Assembly (NCBI RefSeq): GCF_000621145.1 | Contig: NZ_JHZB01000024.1 | Span: 1-59,688, forward strand | Source: Desulfobulbus elongatus DSM 2908 | GTDB taxonomy: Bacteria; Desulfobacterota; Desulfobulbia; Desulfobulbales; Desulfobulbaceae | Direction of reading: 5' to 3' | Length of the DNA: 59,688 nt | Part shown: one piece after another, positions 54,819 through 59,688 of the stretch | How the letters are laid out: each line of letters begins with the position of its first letter | How positions within the stretch are numbered: the stretch's first letter is position 1 | Translations under genes and position numbers: made by a program | The notes under the pieces: model-generated | Seen by the model: the letters and a program-made list of their open reading frames with translations, nothing else | Database searches by the model: none | What the model was told of the DNA's origin: nothing

Positions 54819-56129
54819 TCATTTCTTGGGCAGGTAGCGGAACTGCTTGTTTTTCTGGTCGAGAAGCTGGCTCACGAGAAACTCCTTGCCCGAACGGGCA
54901 AAGGCCTCGTAGCCTTCGCGCTCGCAGGCCGGGCAGCAGTCGATGGGCAGTTCGACGCCCAGGCAGGGGAGGAGATGGCTGGAGCTGGTCTTGATCAGCC
55001 GCAGGCCGCGGCACTGGTCGCAGTCCTTCAGTTCTTCCCGCTGCTTTTCCAGAATGCCGTCGGTGTCGTAGTAGATCTTGCGCTCGCGGATGAACGAGTC
55101 GCCCTCTTTCTCGAAATCGCCCATGGGCGGGTGGAAGTAGGTGTCGAGCACGTAACCGCAGGTCTGCCTGATGGTCTCCATGGTCTCGGGCGATTCGCGC
55201 AGGGCGGCGCTGTTGTAGTCCGGCTCGCGCACCCCCGAATACTCGCAGCCGGCCATGGCCAGGCAGATGCCCAGGTTGACGTAGGGCAGGGCCCCCTTGA
55301 TCGAATAGCCGCCTTCCAGCACCGCGATGTCCGGCTTGAGCAGCTCGTTGAGCCGGGCGTAGCCCTGGGCCGAGAACTGCATGTTGGTGATCGGGTCGGA
55401 GTAGTGGTTGTCCTGGCCGGCGGAATTGATGACCAGGTCGGGCTTGAAATCGGCCAGAATCGGCAGCACAACCTGTTCGATGGCGTAGAGATAGCCCTCG
55501 TCCGAGGTGCGCGGCGGCAGGGGCAGGTTGATGGTCTTGCCCAGGGCGCGGGGGCCGCCGTTCTCGTAGGGAAAGCCGCTGCCGGGGTAGAGGGTGCGGC
55601 CGTCCTGGTGCAGGGAGATGAACAGCACGTCCGGGTCGTGCCAGTAGACGTCCTGGGTGCCGTCGCCGTGGTGGCAGTCGGTGTCGACGATGGCGATCCG
55701 CTTGCGGCCGTAGCGCTCGCGGATCCACTCGATCATCACTGCCTCGATGTTGATGTTGCAGAAGCCGCGGTTGCCGTGCACCACCTTCATGGCATGGTGG
55801 CCGGGTGGGCGGACCAAGGCGAAGGCGCGCCGGGTTTCCCCCTCCAGGACCAGCCGGGCGGCCTGGATGGCGCCGCCGGCCGAGATGCGGTGCGATTCGG
55901 TGCAGATCGCCTCCACGGACGGAAAGCAGAAATGGGCCCGCATGATGTCCTGGTCGGTGGCGAACAGCGGGCGGTGTTCGCTGATGCCCTCGATGTCGAA
56001 CAGCCCTTCCTCCCGGAACTGGTCCTGGGTGTAGAGCAGCCGTTCCTCCCGTTCGGGATGGGTGGGCGAGATGGCCCAGTCAAAGGCCGGAAAGAAGATG
56101 ACGCCGAGGGATGTGGTGGCTTTCAGCAT
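54819..56129 (-). CDS. Histone deacetylase-like amidohydrolase with C-terminal zinc ribbon
   Basis: A 436-residue protein of the HDAC/acetoin-utilization/acetylpolyamine amidohydrolase superfamily. Catalytic elements are present: RPPGHHAM (His pair), DTDCHHGDGTQ (metal ligands), SAGQDNHYSDP (metal Asp) and LEGGYS (Tyr). After about residue 355 it carries an extra segment with CDQCRGLRL and, 30 residues on, CCPACEREGYE, forming a probable zinc ribbon. The substrate is unknown; protein lysine or polyamine deacetylation are both possible. It lies 47 bp behind the HyuA-like gene on the same strand. Confidence 0.87.
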   Translation of the reverse strand: MLKATTSLGVIFFPAFDWAISPTHPEREERLLYTQDQFREEGLFDIEGISEHRPLFATDQDIMRAHFCFPSVEAICTESHRISAGGAIQAARLVLEGETRRAFALVRPPGHHAMKVVHGNRGFCNINIEAVMIEWIRERYGRKRIAIVDTDCHHGDGTQDVYWHDPDVLFISLHQDGRTLYPGSGFPYENGGPRALGKTINLPLPPRTSDEGYLYAIEQVVLPILADFKPDLVINSAGQDNHYSDPITNMQFSAQGYARLNELLKPDIAVLEGGYSIKGALPYVNLGICLAMAGCEYSGVREPDYNSAALRESPETMETIRQTCGYVLDTYFHPPMGDFEKEGDSFIRERKIYYDTDGILEKQREELKDCDQCRGLRLIKTSSSHLLPCLGVELPIDCCPACEREGYEAFARSGKEFLVSQLLDQKNKQFRYLPKK

Positions 56130-56176
56130 GGGATGACCTGTGCGATGAGGAAATGCGGAGGTGGAGGAGGCCGGAT

Positions 56177-57871
56177 TCACGGCGAACCGGCAATCCGGAC
56201 CGTCGTCGTCGTGTCGTCCAGCCGGGCGATCACCGCCGGCCGCACCTGGGCCACCACCCGGATATTCTTGCCGCTGGTGTAGCCGCCGTCCACCATGTTG
56301 AAGGCGTCGGCCTGGGTGATCTGGATTTCGTCGGCAGCCATGGTCACGCCGGTTTCGGCCAGATCGGCGGCGAGCAGTTTCCTGGCTTCGGCGGTGGCGT
56401 CCTGGAGGCTGAATCCCCTGGCGACCGGACGGAAGATGCCGAGCATCGGCACGGACAGGCGGCCGCGGGCGGTGTCGGCGGTGAGGGCGAGGTGACTGGT
56501 GGTGCGGGTCAGGGCCGCGCCGATGGCGTTGGTCACCCCGTGCAGCGGCGGTACCATCACCTCCATCCCCAGGCGGTCGGCGAGCAGATCCCTGAACACC
56601 GCCGCCGGGCCGCCGATGGCGATCAACCGGGCAGGGGCGATTGCCCGGTCCGTGAGAATTTCGTGGATGGTGTAGACCGGCTTGGTGTTGACCGTCCGGA
56701 TCAGGGCATCGATCTTCGTTGTCAGGGCATCGAGGGCCGCCTCGATCGCCTGCTGGGCCAGCTGTTCGGGTGCCATCTGATTGTCGGCGGCCAAGGCTGC
56801 CAGCCCCTGACGGGAACGGTCGACATCGCCGAAGGCGGCCATGCCCGCCACATTGAGCGCATCCATCAGGCTCGGTGCCGGCCCGCCGGCGGCCATGCAG
56901 GGGCCGAGCCGCTGCGGGCCGGTGGTGATTTGGCCGTCCGTGATCTGGATGAGGGAATCGCCGCCAATGCCGATCGATTCGACGTGGATGGCCCGCACCA
57001 GGGTGGGGCGCTCCTGGATGGCGATGCCCTCCCGTTCCAGCAGCGGCTCGCCGCCGGCAAAGAGGGCGATATCCGAGGTGGTGCCGCCGATGTCGAGCAT
57101 GAGCAGGTCCTGGTCCGCCGGGCAGGTGGCGAGGATGCCCATGACCGAGGCCGCCGGGCCGGAAAAGATCGACTGCACCGGCATCTCCTGAGCCCGGGCC
57201 AGCGGCATGGTGCCGCCATCGGCCTTGAGGATGTTCACTTCGGCCTCGAGCCGGAATCCCTTGAGGCTGGCGGTCAGGGCGGCGGTAAAGGCGCGGAAGG
57301 TCCGCCAGACCGCGGAGTTGTAGTAGAGCGTGTGGATGCGGCGCCCGAAGTTGAGCTGGCCGGAAACCAGGTGGCCGCAGGAGATGAAATCGGCCGTGCC
57401 GGCCAGGGCCTCGACCATCCGGTTTTCGTGGGCCGGGTTGCGCGGCGAGAACTTGGAGGCCACGCCAAAGCAGGTCACGCCCTGTTCCCGGCAGGCGGCG
57501 ATGGCCTCTTCCAGATCCTGCTCGTCCAGGGCCAAGGTTTCCGTGCCCAGGTGATCGAGGCTGCCGTAGATGATGTGGTAATGGTCGCCGATGCGGTAGT
57601 GTTTCGGGGCGATACCGGGCCCGGCCGCCACCAGCATGCCCACCGGCTCGGTCTTGCCGGTGATGATGGCGTTGGTGGTCAGGGTGGTGCTCAGGTTGAC
57701 GGTCCGCACCCGGACCGGGTCCTGGTCGACGAGGACCGCCTGCACAACCTGGTTGATCGATTCCAGCAGATTGTCGTGGTGGGTAGGGGCCTTGGCCGCA
57801 GCGATCAGCCGGCTGCCGTCGACGAGCACCCCGTCGGTGTGGGTGCCGCCGATATCGATTCCTATGCGCAT
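56177..57871 (-). CDS. HyuA-type hydantoinase/oxoprolinase family protein
   Basis: A 564-residue protein of the hydantoinase A/5-oxoprolinase N-terminal family, an actin-fold ATPase. The phosphate loops are MRIGIDIGGTHTDG at the N-terminus and LDIGGTTSDIALF in the middle. Family segments NLSTTLTTNAIITGK and FSGPAASVMG also match. The usual partner subunit (HyuB) is not nearby. Its true substrate is therefore uncertain. A link to glutathione-type metabolism is conceivable because the next gene upstream encodes a gamma-glutamylcyclotransferase-like protein, whose family can produce 5-oxoproline; this is inference from context. Confidence 0.88.
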   Translation of the reverse strand: MRIGIDIGGTHTDGVLVDGSRLIAAAKAPTHHDNLLESINQVVQAVLVDQDPVRVRTVNLSTTLTTNAIITGKTEPVGMLVAAGPGIAPKHYRIGDHYHIIYGSLDHLGTETLALDEQDLEEAIAACREQGVTCFGVASKFSPRNPAHENRMVEALAGTADFISCGHLVSGQLNFGRRIHTLYYNSAVWRTFRAFTAALTASLKGFRLEAEVNILKADGGTMPLARAQEMPVQSIFSGPAASVMGILATCPADQDLLMLDIGGTTSDIALFAGGEPLLEREGIAIQERPTLVRAIHVESIGIGGDSLIQITDGQITTGPQRLGPCMAAGGPAPSLMDALNVAGMAAFGDVDRSRQGLAALAADNQMAPEQLAQQAIEAALDALTTKIDALIRTVNTKPVYTIHEILTDRAIAPARLIAIGGPAAVFRDLLADRLGMEVMVPPLHGVTNAIGAALTRTTSHLALTADTARGRLSVPMLGIFRPVARGFSLQDATAEARKLLAADLAETGVTMAADEIQITQADAFNMVDGGYTSGKNIRVVAQVRPAVIARLDDTTTTVRIAGSP

Positions 57872-57932
57872 GGCAACTCCTTGCCTGGATGAAAACAACG
57901 GCGATCCCGGCGGCGGCCGCTTGCCGGCCGGG

Positions 57933-58388
57933 TCAGTCGATCGCCTTGAAACCGCGATACTGCTGTTGAAACAGTGCCTTGCCGTCGCGGAGAAACGCGG
58001 TGTACTCCCATTCGATCTCCGTGAGCCGGGACGCGAATTCGGGCCGGAACACGTAACAGTCGACCATGGCCCCGCTGCCGTTTTCGTAGCGCACGGTGAC
58101 CGGCCTGCGGTCGTACAACTCGCCCTCGAAGCGATCGAGCCGAGCCCATCCCGCCTCGTCGATGCCGTGATAAACCAATCCGGCCACCGTGCCGCCACGG
58201 TCGGGGACCACGCCCGGATACTGTTCACCCCGCACGAGAAAACGGCGGTAGCCCGGCAGCACGGCCGGAGTGGCCCGCAGTTGCGCACCCGCCACTTCGG
58301 TCATGATGTCGCCGCACATCAGCGAACCGTAAGTGAAGAGATCATGACAGGGAGAAGCCGTGCCGGCACCATGGTCAGAGATGTTCAT
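57933..58388 (-). CDS. Gamma-glutamylcyclotransferase-like (AIG2/GGCT) protein
   Basis: A protein of about 151 residues of the GGCT/AIG2 fold. The nucleotide- or substrate-binding loop is FTYGSLMCGDIM and the likely catalytic Glu is in RFEGELYDRRPVTV. Members cleave gamma-glutamyl amines to 5-oxoproline or act on related conjugates; the exact substrate cannot be told. ATG 58388 is used, with AAGG upstream; ATG 58403 overlaps the macrodomain stop and is also possible. It is the second gene of a minus-strand operon. Confidence 0.85.
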   Translation of the reverse strand: MNISDHGAGTASPCHDLFTYGSLMCGDIMTEVAGAQLRATPAVLPGYRRFLVRGEQYPGVVPDRGGTVAGLVYHGIDEAGWARLDRFEGELYDRRPVTVRYENGSGAMVDCYVFRPEFASRLTEIEWEYTAFLRDGKALFQQQYRGFKAID

Positions 58389-58399
58389 GGCGCCCGCCT

Positions 58400-58909
58400 T
58401 CATTCCTCCAGGCCGCGGATGGCCTGGGCAAAGGCGAATTTGACCCTGGATTGGAAACAGACGATATAGACGTCCTTGGGTTTGCCGGTGCGGTTCAGAA
58501 AGGACTGGATGGTGTCGACGGCGATATCCGCCGCCTCGTCCAGGGGAAAGCCGTAGGCGCCGCAACTGATCGCCGGGAAGGCCATGGATTGGATGTCGTG
58601 CTGGATCGCCAACTCCAGGCAGCGGCGATAGCAACTGGCCAGGAGCGCCGGCTCGTTCTGGTTGCCGCCCCGCCAGACGGGCCCCACGGCATGGAGCACG
58701 AATCTGGCCGGCAGGTTATAGCCCTTGGTGAGAACCGCCTGGCCGGTTGTGCATCCGCCGATGGCCCGGCATTCCGCCAGCAGTTCCGGTCCGGCGGCCC
58801 GGTGGATGGCACCGTCGACCCCGCCGCCGCCCAAAAGCGTTTCGTTGGCGGCGTTGACAATGGCATCGACCCGCATGGTGGTGATATCGGTTTCGACCAG
58901 ATGAATCAT
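58400..58909 (-). CDS. Macrodomain protein (O-acetyl-ADP-ribose deacetylase type)
   Basis: A 169-residue stand-alone macrodomain, expected to remove O-acetyl or ADP-ribosyl groups. The ADP-ribose-binding loops are VNAANETLLGGGGVDGAIHRAAG and FPAISCGAYGFPLDEAA, nearly ideal for the MacroD/YmdB type. A CxTGQA segment (GGCTTGQAVLTKGYNLP) also fits. It is first in the minus-strand operon with the GGCT-like gene; a candidate promoter lies 109 bp upstream. Confidence 0.93.
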   Translation of the reverse strand: MIHLVETDITTMRVDAIVNAANETLLGGGGVDGAIHRAAGPELLAECRAIGGCTTGQAVLTKGYNLPARFVLHAVGPVWRGGNQNEPALLASCYRRCLELAIQHDIQSMAFPAISCGAYGFPLDEAADIAVDTIQSFLNRTGKPKDVYIVCFQSRVKFAFAQAIRGLEE

Positions 58910-59017
58910 CGCGATCTCCTTTCAGGTTGCAGGCGTTGCCGACCAGCCGGCGCGGGCCGGGGGAAGGCGCGCCGTATCCGCGACTGTCGCCGTTGACGGA
59001 CAAGGTCCGCAGAAAAA

Positions 59018-59046
59018 TTTGTACGCGACAATCGAAAAAACGTCAA
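59018..59046 (-). promoter_or_regulatory. Candidate sigma-70 promoter of the macrodomain operon
   Basis: Read on the minus strand, TTGACG (59046-59041) and TACAAA (59023-59018) are 17 bp apart in an AT-rich patch. It points at the macrodomain gene, leaving a leader of about 100 bases. The rest of the 58910-59233 spacer shows nothing I can identify. Confidence 0.45.
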
Positions 59047-59233
59047 CGTTTCAGGCAAAATAATGCCACGCCCCGCGGAATACGCGGGCAGCGGAGCGAG
59101 CCGTGTCGACGGAAAACAGGGATGTTCAGAAAAAATCCCCGCGGGCCTGGCGGGATTGGTATCGGCAGCTCGGCTTCGTGACCATGAATGCCGGGGCGGC
59201 AAGAGGAGCAACATCTGGCAATCGCTCAAGAAC

Positions 59234-59548
59234 TTATCCTCTCCCGCGCGTTGCCAGCCAACACAGGATCGATCCCGCGCAAACCATAGCTGTTCCATGC
59301 CAGAATGAAAGCGAAAGAGGAGTATGCAGAACCAGGGCCGCCAGCGCCGCGGAGAAAACCGGGGTGAAGTAAGATGCCCCCGCCAGTATCGTGACGTTCC
59401 CGTACAGAATGCCGACATTCCAGGCGGCATAGCCAAAACCCATTGCCGACGCGGCCAATGCAAGTGCAATGATCGTCTGAACGTTGAACGCGATGGTACC
59501 GCCACCTGTCAACAGATAGTTGATCCAAAGGGCAACAGAGACGAACAT
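59234..59548 (-). pseudogene. C-terminal remnant of an EamA/YddG-type transporter
   Basis: The 104-residue frame matches the last third of a YddG-like aromatic amino-acid exporter of the EamA superfamily: four hydrophobic helices including YAAWNVGILYGNVTILAGAS and YFTPVFSAALAALVLHT. A full-length protein has about 290 residues and ten helices; the first two thirds are missing and the sequence before 59548 is AT-rich and non-coding. The gene was therefore truncated by deletion or rearrangement. The fragment might still be translated from its internal ATG but is unlikely to transport alone. Confidence 0.75.
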
Positions 59549-59671
59549 AAAACCTAGTTCAGTGAAAAAACATCTACAAAATCAACGCAAAGTTAAAATC
59601 AACATATTGAAATTTCAGTAAAAATATTGCAATATCCGCCTGTCCTAAAAACTCACTTGGCAGGTGAAATT

Positions 59672-59688
59672 ATGAAGCGGTTTATCCT
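59672..59688 (+). CDS. Start of a gene running off the right edge
   Basis: ATG at 59672 follows AGGTG at 59662-59666 with suitable spacing and an AT-rich upstream region of about 100 bp. Only five codons (MKRFI) are inside the window; their basic-hydrophobic nature could begin a signal peptide. Product unknown. Confidence 0.3.

Overview
The window reads as a chromosomal segment of a Gram-negative anaerobe, most likely a sulfate-reducing or fermentative deltaproteobacterium (Desulfobacterota; a Desulfobulbaceae-like lineage is my best guess). The reasons are the high-GC coding style, the LPS inner-core heptose genes, the abundance of c-di-GMP, chemotaxis and sigma-54 signalling genes, and a large [FeFe]-hydrogenase island. 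The species assignment is inference.

Layout. 1-3430: mobile DNA, a group II intron with its reverse transcriptase lying a few bases from an IS4-type insertion sequence. 3497-11731: housekeeping run (YkgJ-like protein, rlmH, tsaE, a YcaO-TPR protein, waaF, gmhB, lemA, two TPM-domain proteins, a glycerophosphodiester phosphodiesterase). 11952-30033: hydrogen-metabolism island. It holds rex, a bifurcating-type hydrogenase hydCBA, the maturation genes aspA, hydF, hydE and hydG, a sensory hydrogenase with a PP2C/SpoIIE phosphatase, and a second [FeFe] hydrogenase with a Tat lipoprotein signal, a membrane-anchored ferredoxin subunit and an NrfD-type membrane subunit. 30204-31605: two divergent phage-type regulators without other phage genes. 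31991-49041: signalling block (a soluble MCP-like protein, two GGDEF-EAL proteins, a hybrid kinase with a sigma-54 activator, an MCP and another hybrid kinase). 49068-54722: DUF3999, DUF2339 and an HDOD-GGDEF protein. 54819-58909: histone-deacetylase-like protein, HyuA-like protein, gamma-glutamylcyclotransferase and macrodomain protein, all on the minus strand. 59234-59548: remnant of an EamA/YddG-type transporter. The right edge starts another gene.

How the genes work together. The strongest regulatory signal is a pair of near-identical promoters, one before rex-hydCBA and one before the exported-hydrogenase operon. Each has TTGACA, a 17-bp spacer, a -10 box, 7 bp, and the perfect palindrome GAGAATTAATTCTC. 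This matches the geometry of a Rex operator (GTGAA-N4-TTCAC) with one symmetric base change. I infer that the local Rex protein couples NADH/NAD+ status to a cytoplasmic NAD-linked hydrogenase and to a periplasmic quinone-linked one. HydE, HydF and HydG would build the H-cluster for all three hydrogenases. The HydS-phosphatase pair would report H2 or redox state to an unknown target.

A second regulatory unit lies at 38941-40411. A sigma-54 activator gene is followed at once by two tandem TGTCC-N6-GGACA inverted repeats and a -24/-12 promoter. These head an operon of a GGDEF-EAL protein, an MCP and a hybrid kinase. No tRNA, rRNA or CRISPR array was seen.
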